From assembly GCA_001596135.1 (NCBI GenBank), contig CP014773.1:5208001-5272000 (forward strand): DNA of 64,000 nt, given 5' to 3'. Origin of the DNA: Mucilaginibacter sp. PAMC 26640. GTDB taxonomy: Bacteria > Bacteroidota > Bacteroidia > Sphingobacteriales > Sphingobacteriaceae. Below are positions 8,048-15,606 of the stretch, piece after piece. A program made the position numbers and the translations under genes. Position 1 is the first letter of the stretch, and each line of letters opens with the position of its first letter. Below the pieces are notes generated by a model. That model ran no database searches. It was given only the letters and a program-made list of their open reading frames with translations, and was not told the DNA's origin.

Positions 8048-10561
8048 CTACCATTGCGGCACGCCCCTTTTTCCCCGGTAAATAAACATACCTACGATGC
8101 TTGTTGCCAGGATGATCAGCATCCACTCCTGTGGTTCGGGGACGGCCCCGGATGATTTCATAGAGGCATTCTTCAGGCTGTCTTTATTCTCGTCTATACC
8201 AAAGCGCTTATAATCTTCCTGCGTTTCCAGTACGATCATGCTCGATACAGGAGAAACCACGTAGGCTTGTTCTGCCTCGCGGATGGTTTCGGGCTGAACA
8301 TAATTATGGATAAAATAACCCGGACCAACCTTTTTCATGATATCGTTGTAGGCAAACAGGCGCAGCAGGTGATCAGGAGCATCCACGGCTTTCAGGCCCG
8401 GCGCTTTTTGAATGATGAGCCCGGCGTTGCTGATAACTATTGTACTATCATTTTCCTGATCGCGCTGAAACTGTTTGCTGGTCAGCATCGTCAGCAATTT
8501 TTCCTCCGTGCCACCGGCACAATTAAAAACACGCAGTTCTTTTAAGGTTTTTAAGTAAGGCGTTAAGCCATCGCCGATATTGTACATACGGATATGCCTG
8601 GGCGTTTTTAAATAGCGGCTCAAATCAACCGCAAAACCACTGCCCTCCAGTTCGTTCAGGTTTGGCGATTCGCCTTTGCCTTTCGTGATGAGCAGTGCCA
8701 GTTCGGGCTGGGCAATCTCGTTAACCGGGAAAAGACTGAAGTTTTGCTTACGCAGCAATTCATACAGTTCATCTATATTTTCCTGCTTCAATCGCAGCAG
8801 CTTGTTGTAATAAACATATACAGGTGCATCCATTGCTGCACTATAAACAGCGTGGAATTCATCTTTGGTCCAGGCGCTGTTTACATCCAGGTATACGGCT
8901 GCCGGGTTAAATGCTTCATATTGCGGCTCAAAGTTTTTTACCATATAGGTGCTATCCGCAAAAGCAAAGGCAGTTTTTGCCAGTTCGGGTGCCTCGCAGC
9001 TGATCTCCCAACCGGGCTGATAGTTCCGGTCGGCAGTGTAAACATCCGCACCGCTTTGTTTAAATATGGCGGGTAGCTGTAGTTTAGCCAGTTTATTGCT
9101 GAAGCTCAGCTGCAGGGTTTCCAAAGCAGACGTGGCTTGCGGCCCATCAAAATAAGCATTCTCATAAACCAAACGCTTGCCGTTTAGCCTTAACGGACTG
9201 GTGATACCCAACCTGAATTTGCGGTTTTCATCGGTTGTACAAGGAAAAACCCGCACGCTGATGGTATTGCCTTCCTGCCAATGCACAACAGATGGATCGT
9301 GCTGCTCTACCCCTACTATTTGATGGTAGGCAGAGTCGGCTTTGGCTTTGGTGGTTAACCTTGATTTGGCTTCCTTGCCCTTGATCCAAAGTGATAATGA
9401 ACTTACTACGGATCCCTCAAGCAGATGAAAGGTGTAGATGGCTTCCTGGTTGCTCCAGCCATACCGGCTATTGTTCCGCACGGTGAGCGTTTTTTCGGTA
9501 TATGCCATCCGGTACTCGGGGTATAGTTTTACGTTACTGATAACGCTGATAGTTTGCAGTTCATCGCCGCTCCAAAGCCTTTCCTGCGCCTGGTGGCGGG
9601 AATTGTATATGGCTTTAAGAATGTTGATGCGCTCGGTCTCATTTAAATTTGGCCGCTCAAAAAACAGGGTGGCCAGCACCACCAGCGGGTCGTGCACCTT
9701 TTTCTCATCAAAAGAACGATTGGGCATGCCTCCGAAAAAGAAGTTATCCCTTGCGGTAACCTCGTGGTAAACCAGCCCTGCCTTCAGTATGCGCTCGGTA
9801 ACGGGTGTTGGCGCTAGCTGCTGACTCACCGCCACCCAGGCCGGCAGTTTGCCCTCGTTTAATGTATTTTGGTTAATGATAAGGTTGATCCGGCTATTGG
9901 TATTATTCCAGCTGACCAGGAAAAATACCGCAGCAATAATAGGGACCGTAAAGCCAGCAAGGGCAGTGTACAGGGCAATCTTATCTTGCCGGCCTGCTTT
10001 GATAATGATCCCGGCGGTAAGGATGGCGAGGCAAAGCGGCACATAACTATGCAGCGAGATCCCAAGGGCCAGTAAGCCGATAATGCTGATGATATACAGC
10101 TGCATTAAATAAAAGGAATAGTAGGTAAACAGCAGCAGGGCCGCGCCTAAAAAAAAGAAGGTAAAGTACCGGGGAACACCACTGAGCAAACGATAATTAC
10201 CTGCCAGCAAAACAGCAATGCTGGATGCTACCACCCAAATGCTGAGCCAGTCGGCACTGTCATCAAATACGTTCATCTCGCGGTTGAGGGCAAAAGCACT
10301 GATGAACCACAGCACCAGTAATAAGGCCGTATGTTCGGTTTTACCTGCAGATAATTTCCCGCGATGGCGTTTAAATGTGACGATAAATACGGCGATAAGA
10401 TACCCCACCGACATTAAATAATTAATTACAAAGGCGCCAAAAGGATCCTTTCCCAGTTTAAAACTGTCCATCAGCACAAACAGTGCGGTGGACAGTATCA
10501 CCATAATAAACCCAACAAGCGTAAGCTTGTCTGAGAGATAGTTAACAATTATTTTTTTCAT
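8048..10561 (-). CDS. XrtN-system VIT-domain protein with PEP-CTERM-like tail
   Basis: 837 residues. Residues 1-225 contain about seven or eight membrane helices; then a large extracytoplasmic part holds a VIT (vault/inter-alpha-trypsin) domain at about 335-465, recognisable from EAIYTFHLLEGSVVSSLSLW (part of it), AKADSAYHQIV and NTISVRVFP. The C-terminus is a classic sorting signal: VPEPQEW with PEP at 808-810, a helix at 813-827 and a basic end RGKRG at 829-833. Such a tail is cut by exosortase, and the enzyme gene follows immediately, a one-enzyme one-target arrangement. Unlike most targets it also has an N-terminal membrane bundle instead of a simple signal peptide. A putative operator lies 19-37 bp upstream of the ATG. 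Function of the displayed protein is unknown. Confidence 0.88.
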   Translation of the reverse strand: MKKIIVNYLSDKLTLVGFIMVILSTALFVLMDSFKLGKDPFGAFVINYLMSVGYLIAVFIVTFKRHRGKLSAGKTEHTALLLVLWFISAFALNREMNVFDDSADWLSIWVVASSIAVLLAGNYRLLSGVPRYFTFFFLGAALLLFTYYSFYLMQLYIISIIGLLALGISLHSYVPLCLAILTAGIIIKAGRQDKIALYTALAGFTVPIIAAVFFLVSWNNTNSRINLIINQNTLNEGKLPAWVAVSQQLAPTPVTERILKAGLVYHEVTARDNFFFGGMPNRSFDEKKVHDPLVVLATLFFERPNLNETERINILKAIYNSRHQAQERLWSGDELQTISVISNVKLYPEYRMAYTEKTLTVRNNSRYGWSNQEAIYTFHLLEGSVVSSLSLWIKGKEAKSRLTTKAKADSAYHQIVGVEQHDPSVVHWQEGNTISVRVFPCTTDENRKFRLGITSPLRLNGKRLVYENAYFDGPQATSALETLQLSFSNKLAKLQLPAIFKQSGADVYTADRNYQPGWEISCEAPELAKTAFAFADSTYMVKNFEPQYEAFNPAAVYLDVNSAWTKDEFHAVYSAAMDAPVYVYYNKLLRLKQENIDELYELLRKQNFSLFPVNEIAQPELALLITKGKGESPNLNELEGSGFAVDLSRYLKTPRHIRMYNIGDGLTPYLKTLKELRVFNCAGGTEEKLLTMLTSKQFQRDQENDSTIVISNAGLIIQKAPGLKAVDAPDHLLRLFAYNDIMKKVGPGYFIHNYVQPETIREAEQAYVVSPVSSMIVLETQEDYKRFGIDENKDSLKNASMKSSGAVPEPQEWMLIILATSIVGMFIYRGKRGVPQW

Positions 10562-10579
10562 ATTTTGCTTAATTTAAAA

Positions 10580-10600
10580 GTACTTTGTATTTCAAAGTTA
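10580..10600. promoter_or_regulatory. Putative operator, inverted repeat ACTTTG-N5-CAAAGT
   Basis: A perfect 6-bp inverted repeat (10582-10587 and 10593-10598) with 5-nt spacer TATTT, 21 bp upstream of the VIT protein start. Read on the minus strand, its upstream arm forms TAACTTTG, an exact match to the Bacteroidota -7 box TAnnTTTG, so a bound protein would block the promoter. The same repeat occurs before the gene starting at 11525. The obvious binder is the winged-helix protein encoded at 10615-10917; this is inference. Confidence 0.65.
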
Positions 10601-10614
10601 ACGGATAAAAAAAA

Positions 10615-10917
10615 TTAGATCTTCTGCTGTTTTATTAAATTTTCAAGTGCTTGCAGGTGCTTTTTAAATGCCTGTACACCCAAAGCCGAAGCCATATACT
10701 TTGTATTTGGCTTTCGCCCCAAAAAAGATTTGTTCACGGTGATATACTCCTCCTTCTCCAGTGCCTTAAGGTGCGACGCCAGATTACCGTCGGTTACATC
10801 CAGCAGTTCTTTTAGTGAATTAAAGTCATAGCTCTCGTTGGCCACCAGTACGCTCATGATCTGTAAGCGGATGCGGTTCTCAAAAGCCTTATCAAAATTA
10901 GTTAACGTTACTTTCAC
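10615..10917 (-). CDS. Winged-helix transcriptional regulator (ArsR/MarR-like, HTH_34 type)
   Basis: A 100-residue single-domain regulator. Residues 12-90 fit a winged helix: FENRIRLQIMSVLVANESYDF (helices 1-2, quoted with one residue trimmed where needed), SLKELLDVTDGNLASHLKALE as the recognition region, then a wing with EEYITVNKSFLGRKPNTKYM. The pattern LGVQAFKKHLQALENLI at the end is a dimer helix. It resembles small Bacteroidota regulators annotated as winged helix DNA-binding proteins. No metal-binding cysteines are present, so metal sensing is unlikely. Its start overlaps the stop of the upstream membrane protein gene by 4 nt (ATGA), implying coupled expression, and it probably controls itself and the exosortase genes through the two ACTTTG-N5-CAAAGT sites. 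Confidence 0.8.
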   Translation of the reverse strand: MKVTLTNFDKAFENRIRLQIMSVLVANESYDFNSLKELLDVTDGNLASHLKALEKEEYITVNKSFLGRKPNTKYMASALGVQAFKKHLQALENLIKQQKI

Positions 10918-11525
10918 CTATCGTATTTAAAATGCATAATGGTACCGTACAATATGTGCAGTACACCGAAGCCAAAGGCCCAAAAAAACAAACCATAACC
11001 CGGGAAAATCGCGGCTAATAAACCCAGCGCAATATCAAATATGCCCAGCCATTTTACATCGCCAAAGGTATATTTACTTGCGGCAACAAGGGCAAGGCCA
11101 TAAAATATTAAGGTACAGGGCGCAACAACAACATAATAACCCCGCTCCAGCATAATCAATGAAAATATCCCCCCGGTTACCAACGGGATAGCCCCGTTTA
11201 TTAACAAAGACTGGCTGCTTTGGTTCCAAACGCGCTGCCCTTTTTTATGGGCCTTACGCACAGTGAGCAACAAACCGGTAGCTACCGAGAGTATCAGCAC
11301 CACGGCGGCCAGCAAAAATAGCTGCCCGGTTAAAATTTCATCATAACCCACATTGGTAGCAGAATCATCTCCCATGTAGATCAGTTTATAAGCTAGCCAT
11401 GCCCCTATCATCGCGTAGATGCCGGCCAGAATACCGGATAAACCGCTGAGCGAAATAAACCGGGTGCTCCGTTCCATGATGTTGCGGATGGAGCTGATCT
11501 CGGCGATTAAATCTTTATCTTCCAT
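10914..11525 (-). CDS. Six-helix membrane protein paired with winged-helix regulator
   Basis: 203 residues: a short N-terminal acidic helix (MEDKDLIAEISSIRNIMERS), then about six membrane helices, starting with SLSGLSGILAGIYAMIGAWL and ending with a paired segment rich in F, G and W (GYGLFFWAFGFGVLHILYG). I do not know a function. Proteins of this look sit directly before small winged-helix regulators in many Bacteroidota, and here the 4-nt overlap with the regulator makes a sensor or anti-regulator role conceivable (inference). It is the first gene of the leftward operon, and a putative operator ends 9 bp before its start codon. Confidence 0.75.
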   Translation of the reverse strand: MEDKDLIAEISSIRNIMERSTRFISLSGLSGILAGIYAMIGAWLAYKLIYMGDDSATNVGYDEILTGQLFLLAAVVLILSVATGLLLTVRKAHKKGQRVWNQSSQSLLINGAIPLVTGGIFSLIMLERGYYVVVAPCTLIFYGLALVAASKYTFGDVKWLGIFDIALGLLAAIFPGYGLFFWAFGFGVLHILYGTIMHFKYDR

Positions 11526-11531
11526 TGTAAA

Positions 11532-11550
11532 GTACTTTGTGATCCAAAGT
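11532..11550. promoter_or_regulatory. Putative operator, inverted repeat ACTTTG-N5-CAAAGT
   Basis: Second copy of the motif at 10580-10600, with arms at 11534-11539 and 11545-11550 and spacer TGATC. Identity to the other copy covers AGTACTTTGT and CAAAGT, while the spacer differs, as expected for a dimer-binding operator. It lies 9-25 bp upstream of the ATG of the membrane protein that starts the regulator operon. Confidence 0.65.
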
Positions 11551-11706
11551 AAGTTAATGGAAATGGATTTTGCAAGAAATATTATAAATTTTATTGGTTT
11601 GTATTAAAATAAACAGGGATAACCACGCAAAACTGAGGTATTAGTATTGCATGGGCATATATGTGGGTGTGGCTACCGAGGTAGAAACACTTACTAATAA
11701 ATAAAG

Positions 11707-11931
11707 TTATGCCGCTTTTAAAACGGGTTGTAACATATCCTGCATATCAATTTCCAATGCTTTGCAAAGTTCTACAAAACGAACCAGCGTAATGTTTGTA
11801 AACCCCAATTCAAATTTGCTGTATGCATTTTGTGAAATATGCAATTGAGAAGCCACATACTCTTGTGTATAGTTCAATTTCAGGCGCCTCTCGCGGATAG
11901 CCTGGGCAAGTACTTTTCCGTTGTATCTCAT
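11707..11931 (-). CDS. XRE-family DNA-binding protein, copy 1
   Basis: 74 residues made almost only of a Cro/C1-type helix-turn-helix: RERRLKLNYTQEYVASQL (helices 1-2), HISQNAYSKFELG (recognition helix and the conserved S..E.G), then NITLVRFVELCKALEIDMQDML. This is the first of three neighbouring paralogues in the same orientation, which differ by substitutions throughout, so the duplication is not recent. All have SQNAYSK.ELG, predicting nearly the same DNA target. It starts MRYNGKVLA, like copy 3. Gap to copy 2 is 107 bp. Targets are unknown; no effector domain is present. Confidence 0.85.
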   Translation of the reverse strand: MRYNGKVLAQAIRERRLKLNYTQEYVASQLHISQNAYSKFELGFTNITLVRFVELCKALEIDMQDMLQPVLKAA

Positions 11932-12038
11932 CTTAATATTGGTTATAATTATCTTACCACCCGGGGGGATGAGCAGTAGTTAAATAACATACGCAATAAA
12001 ATAACCTACGGATTTGTAAAAAGAAATGCAAACGTTCG

Positions 12039-12278
12039 TTAAACCGCGATAGCGGCAACCCGTGGTGGTGAAAATGGCCGCAGCAACTCTAAGGCATCTA
12101 TTTCCAGCGCCTCACACAGTTCAAAGAGGCGGCTAACACTAATAGTAGTATTACCCAACTCAAGTTTGCTGTAAGCATTTTGCGACAAATTCAATTTAAA
12201 GGCAACATACTCCTGCGTATAATTGAGTTGCAGTCGCCTGGCGCGCACCACCATTGCTAAAGCTTTTTCGTTAAACAT
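12039..12278 (-). CDS. XRE-family DNA-binding protein, copy 2
   Basis: 79 residues with the same helix-turn-helix as its neighbours: RARRLQLNYTQEYVAFKL, LSQNAYSKLELGNTTISVSR, LFELCEALEIDALELL. The short tail PFSPPRVAAIAV is unlike the other copies. The N-terminus MFNEKALAMVV aligns with MRYNGKVLAQA of copy 1. Upstream, at 12286-12299, AATTGGTATATTA resembles sequences before copies 1 and 3, which could be a shared autoregulatory site. Confidence 0.85.
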   Translation of the reverse strand: MFNEKALAMVVRARRLQLNYTQEYVAFKLNLSQNAYSKLELGNTTISVSRLFELCEALEIDALELLRPFSPPRVAAIAV

Positions 12279-12383
12279 GAAATTATAATTGGTATATTAA
12301 TAAGCACGAACAAAGATGTAACAGGATATGTTTTAGCGCTTTATTAATATTATTAATCATTAGTAATATTAATATCGTAAAAC

Positions 12384-12623
12384 TTATTCGCCGGGCAGAT
12401 GCAGTCGATCTGTATACAACCCAATCAATTCGCCAGGGTGTAATTCTAACGCTTGGCATATCACCAGAAATTTGCCGATGGTAATACCGGTGTGCCCAAG
12501 TTCCAGCTTGCTATACGCATTTTGCGACATTCCCAACTTCCCCGCAATATAATCCTGTGAGTAATTCAAATCTAATCTGCGCATGCGAATGACCATCGCC
12601 AGCACTTTGCCATTGTACCTCAT
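12384..12623 (-). CDS. XRE-family DNA-binding protein, copy 3
   Basis: 79 residues from the ATG at 12623; an upstream start at 12665 would add a non-homologous 14-residue leader and is rejected because copy 1 begins with the same MRYNGKVLA. The helix-turn-helix is RMRRLDLNYSQDYIAGKL then GMSQNAYSKLELGHTGITI and KFLVICQALELHPGEL. It is the most upstream of the three leftward genes, 105 bp from copy 2. GGTATAATT (12650-12658) lies about 27 bp upstream and resembles the sequence before the other copies. Confidence 0.83.
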   Translation of the reverse strand: MRYNGKVLAMVIRMRRLDLNYSQDYIAGKLGMSQNAYSKLELGHTGITIGKFLVICQALELHPGELIGLYTDRLHLPGE

Positions 12624-13010
12624 AAAATCGTAGATCCATTTATTTTGAGGTATAATTTGCCCCAATAGTGTATACCCACTTACGATTTTAACTATTGGAT
12701 AGATTTTTTTTTCTTAAAACATCATAATAATACAAGCGCAACGAAACACCATTCTAAGTAATTAGCAAGGCTGATCAGGAAAAAAATAACCTGAAAGGAA
12801 TGATGGGCATACCCTCCGGGTCAGGCTATGCGTTCATACGGCGCAGGCATTAAGCGCTGGGCCGGTATCCACTTCTATCCCTATGCCGGGAAAATTTGGC
12901 TGATATTTGGAAGGGGGGCTAAACCGCAGGGTCACCTGCGTGAGGAAGTGCGGAAACTTAAAATTCTAATTAATCTTATAAATCAGCGTCATCCCGGTTA
13001 CATTTGCACT
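12624..13010. other. Intergenic with a GC-rich patch, no intact gene
   Basis: Divergent region between the XRE genes and the NAD genes. Most is A+T-rich, but about 12797-12905 is clearly richer in G+C and contains CATACCCTCCGGGTCAGGC and GGGCCGGTATCCACTTC. An open frame from 12828 runs through it in phase with the truncated Nudix gene, but the translation looks unlike a protein. The patch may be a dispersed intergenic element; I cannot verify this without a search. Confidence 0.4.
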
Positions 13011-13115
13011 ATGCCCGTTTCCCAAAATATAAAAGTAGCTGTAGATGCTGTAGTTTTTGGATATACATCCAAAGAGGGCTTATCTGTACTGTCGATAAAA
13101 CGCAACATCAATTAA
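13011..13115 (+). pseudogene. Truncated Nudix hydrolase / NrtR-like gene (N-terminal 34 codons)
   Basis: From ATG 13011 the frame reads MPVSQNIKVAVDAVVFGYTS, KEGLSVLSIKRNIN, then stops. This is the first strand pair of a Nudix domain of the NrtR-like group (normally VDAVVFGY...LSVLLIKR, continuing PFKG.WALPGGF and the Nudix box). Everything from the Nudix box onward is missing, and the 150 bp before nadV do not contain it. An intact homologue would have about 220 residues. Such Nudix genes commonly stand beside nadV and prs and regulate or hydrolyse NAD-pathway metabolites, so the position fits. AAAAACTAATGG occurs both 20 bp after the stop (about 13137) and at the nadV start (about 13258), which may mark the deletion; that is inference. 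Confidence 0.6.
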
Positions 13116-13266
13116 TCATAAGTGCTCAATGATTTTCAAAAAACTAATGGATAGAACGAAAATAAGCGCGTTTTAAGTGATCCCATTGGCTTTAATACAT
13201 ATTCAATACACTCAACATTCTGATTTCTCCTAACTAGAGTATAGCTTCAACCAACCTTAAAAACTA

Positions 13267-14688
13267 ATGGCTATGAAACGCGAAAATTTGATCCTCCTGG
13301 CTGATGCCTACAAATACGCTCACCATAAATTATACATGCCCGGCACTACCAATATTTACAGCTACCTGGAAAGCCGCGGCGGAATGTTTGACGAAACCGT
13401 TTTCTTCGGTCTGCAATATTTTTTAATGGAATACCTGCAGGGGCCGGCATTTAACCAAATAGATTTGGACGAAGCGGCAGAATTTTTACCGCAGGTATTT
13501 GGCCGTGATGATGTGTTTGATAAAAGCAAATTCCAATACATCCTTGACAAATACAATGGTCACCTGCCCGTGGTAATAAAAGCCGTAGCCGAGGGTACCG
13601 CTGTACCCACCGGTAATGCCCTCATGACCATTGAAAACACCGACCCGGAATGCTACTGGCTCACCAATTTTTTAGAAACCCTGTTGATGCAGATCTGGTA
13701 CCCCTGCACTGTGGCTACGCTAAGCAATGAGGTGCGCAAAGTAATAACCCAATTTTATGCCGAAACCGCTACGGAAGGCAGCCTGGCCGGGATCGATTTT
13801 ATACTGAACGATTTTGGCTTTAGGGGTGTAAGCAGTGTGGAGAGCGCAAAATTGGGTGGGGCAGCACACCTGCTCAGTTTTAATGGCAGCGATAATTTGG
13901 CTGCATCTTTAATGGCCAGCAACTATTACAGCGCCGAAAAGGTTTATGGCCTTAGCATCCCGGCAACCGAACATAGTATTTGCACCCTGCTGGGCCAGGC
14001 CGGCGAGCTGGAGGTTTTTAAACATGTGCTCAATACCTTCCCAACCGGTACGATTGCCTGCGTTAGCGATAGCTATAATATTTTCCGTGCCTGCGAGGAA
14101 TACTGGGGTACCGAATTGAAGGACCAGATCCTTAACCGCAAGGGTACACTTGTGATCCGCCCGGACAGCGGCGACCCGGTAATGACCCTGCTCAGGGTTT
14201 TCGAAATTCTATTCGAGAAATTCGGTTACACGGTTAATGATAAGGGTTACAAGGTTCTCCCTCCGCAGATCAGGGTTATACAAGGCGACGGTGTTAATTA
14301 CGATGCCATTAAAGTAATGTACCAAAGCTTGAAGGCCCGCCAGATCAGCGCCGAAAACCTGGTACTGGGTATGGGCGGTGCGCTATTACAAAAGGTAGAT
14401 AGAGATACGCAGAAGTTTGCCCTGAAATGCAGCAGCGCTGTGATTAATGGCAAACAAATAAATGTAGAAAAACACCCAACCGAGCTGGACGCGGAGGGCA
14501 ACATCACACAAAGTTTTAAAAAGAGCAAAGGTGGCAGGCTGAAACTGGTGAAAATTAATGGCATCTTTAAAACCGTAAACCAGCATGATAACCCGGAACT
14601 GGCGGACGAGCTGCAAACCGTTTTTGAGAATGGTACACTCATCAAACCGGTTACTTTTGAGCAGGTGAAAGCCAATTTGAAAAATTAA
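13267..14688 (+). CDS. nadV: Nicotinamide phosphoribosyltransferase
   Basis: Makes NMN from nicotinamide and PRPP, the first step of a two-step NAD salvage route. The 473 residues match the NAMPT/NadV family over their full length (human enzyme 491). Aligning with human NAMPT, active-site residues are visible: Arg186 in FGFRGVSS, Asp209 in NGSDNLAA (the Asp that selects nicotinamide over nicotinate), His236 in ATEHS (the autophosphorylated His), Arg298 and Asp300 in VIRPDSGDP, Asp341 in QGDGVNYD, and the phosphate loop LGMGGALLQ near 367-375. A second ATG two codons later is an alternative start. The gene for PRPP synthetase starts 3 nt after the stop, so co-substrate and enzyme are made together. 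Confidence 0.95.
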   Translation: MAMKRENLILLADAYKYAHHKLYMPGTTNIYSYLESRGGMFDETVFFGLQYFLMEYLQGPAFNQIDLDEAAEFLPQVFGRDDVFDKSKFQYILDKYNGHLPVVIKAVAEGTAVPTGNALMTIENTDPECYWLTNFLETLLMQIWYPCTVATLSNEVRKVITQFYAETATEGSLAGIDFILNDFGFRGVSSVESAKLGGAAHLLSFNGSDNLAASLMASNYYSAEKVYGLSIPATEHSICTLLGQAGELEVFKHVLNTFPTGTIACVSDSYNIFRACEEYWGTELKDQILNRKGTLVIRPDSGDPVMTLLRVFEILFEKFGYTVNDKGYKVLPPQIRVIQGDGVNYDAIKVMYQSLKARQISAENLVLGMGGALLQKVDRDTQKFALKCSSAVINGKQINVEKHPTELDAEGNITQSFKKSKGGRLKLVKINGIFKTVNQHDNPELADELQTVFENGTLIKPVTFEQVKANLKN

Positions 14689-14691
14689 ACG

Positions 14692-15597
14692 ATGAAAAAG
14701 ATCTTATTCCATATCAAAGCATATGCATACCTGGCAGAAAAGATGCTGGCTTACAGCGAGCTGGAACGCGGCGAAGTTGAGGTAAGCACTTTTACAGATG
14801 GTGAACGCTACCAGCGCATCATCAGCGACATTGCCAATCGCGAAGTGATACTTTTAGGAGGAACCGTTAGTGATGAAGCAACACTGGAACTGTTTGACCT
14901 TGCTTCCTCGCTGGTGAGTTATGGCGCCAATTCGCTTACACTTGTGGTGCCCTATTTCGGCTACTCTACTATGGAGCGGGCGGTGCTATCCCGCGAGATT
15001 GTTACCGCAAAAACCCGGGCAAGGCTGTTCAGCGCTATTCCGCGGAGTAATAAGGGTAACCGGATATACCTGTTCGATCTGCATTCCGAAGGAATCCAGT
15101 ATTATTTTGAGCACGACCTTTACCCCGTACACGTTTATTGTAAAGACCTGATAATTGAGGCTGCACGGCAATACGGCGGCGATAATTTTGTTATGGCCAG
15201 CACAGATGCCGGCAGGGCCAAATGGGTGGAATCGCTGGCGAATGATATGGGGGTAAATGCGGCTTTTATCCTGAAACGCCGCATGAAAGGCGACCATACT
15301 GAGGTAAGCGCCATCAACGCAGATGTAGCCGGCAAAACGGTGATCATTTATGATGATATGATCCGCTCGGGAGGCAGCATTATCAATGCGGCCAAAACCT
15401 ACAAAGAAGCCGGTGCTGATGATATTATTGTTATTTGCACCCACGGGCTGTTTGTGAACGATGGGCTGCAGAAGCTAAAGAATTGCAATTACATCAAAAA
15501 GCTCATCTGCACCGATTCGCATGTAAACACGCAGTTGCTAAAGGATGATTTTGTAGAGGTGAAGAGTTTGGCGGCGTTGATTTGCGGGGTGGTATAG
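14692..15597 (+). CDS. prs: Ribose-phosphate pyrophosphokinase (PRPP synthetase)
   Basis: Transfers pyrophosphate from ATP to ribose 5-phosphate to give PRPP. At 301 residues it is of the shorter kind found paired with nadV rather than the 310-320-residue housekeeping form. Visible motifs are FTDGERY (about 34-40, ribose-phosphate/flexible loop region), FDLHSEGIQYYF with His131 (metal and ATP region), ASTDAGRAKW (about 169-178) and the PRPP-binding loop VIIYDDMIRSGGSI (217-230) with Asp221/Asp222. The nadV-prs operon is a known arrangement that supplies PRPP for nicotinamide salvage; a second prs elsewhere in the genome is likely. Confidence 0.93.
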   Translation: MKKILFHIKAYAYLAEKMLAYSELERGEVEVSTFTDGERYQRIISDIANREVILLGGTVSDEATLELFDLASSLVSYGANSLTLVVPYFGYSTMERAVLSREIVTAKTRARLFSAIPRSNKGNRIYLFDLHSEGIQYYFEHDLYPVHVYCKDLIIEAARQYGGDNFVMASTDAGRAKWVESLANDMGVNAAFILKRRMKGDHTEVSAINADVAGKTVIIYDDMIRSGGSIINAAKTYKEAGADDIIVICTHGLFVNDGLQKLKNCNYIKKLICTDSHVNTQLLKDDFVEVKSLAALICGVV

Positions 15598-15606
15598 CAA
15601 TGATGC

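Noticed and set aside
7908..8126. 72-residue leftward frame between exosortase N and the VIT protein gene
   Set aside because: It overlaps both neighbours out of frame, and its translation looks random.
12828..13010. N-terminal part of the 95-residue rightward frame before nadV
   Set aside because: The first 61 residues do not resemble any protein; only the part from ATG 13011 matches the Nudix N-terminus.
14298..14675. Leftward frames within nadV and similar frames inside other large genes
   Set aside because: They are shadows of well-supported genes on the other strand.
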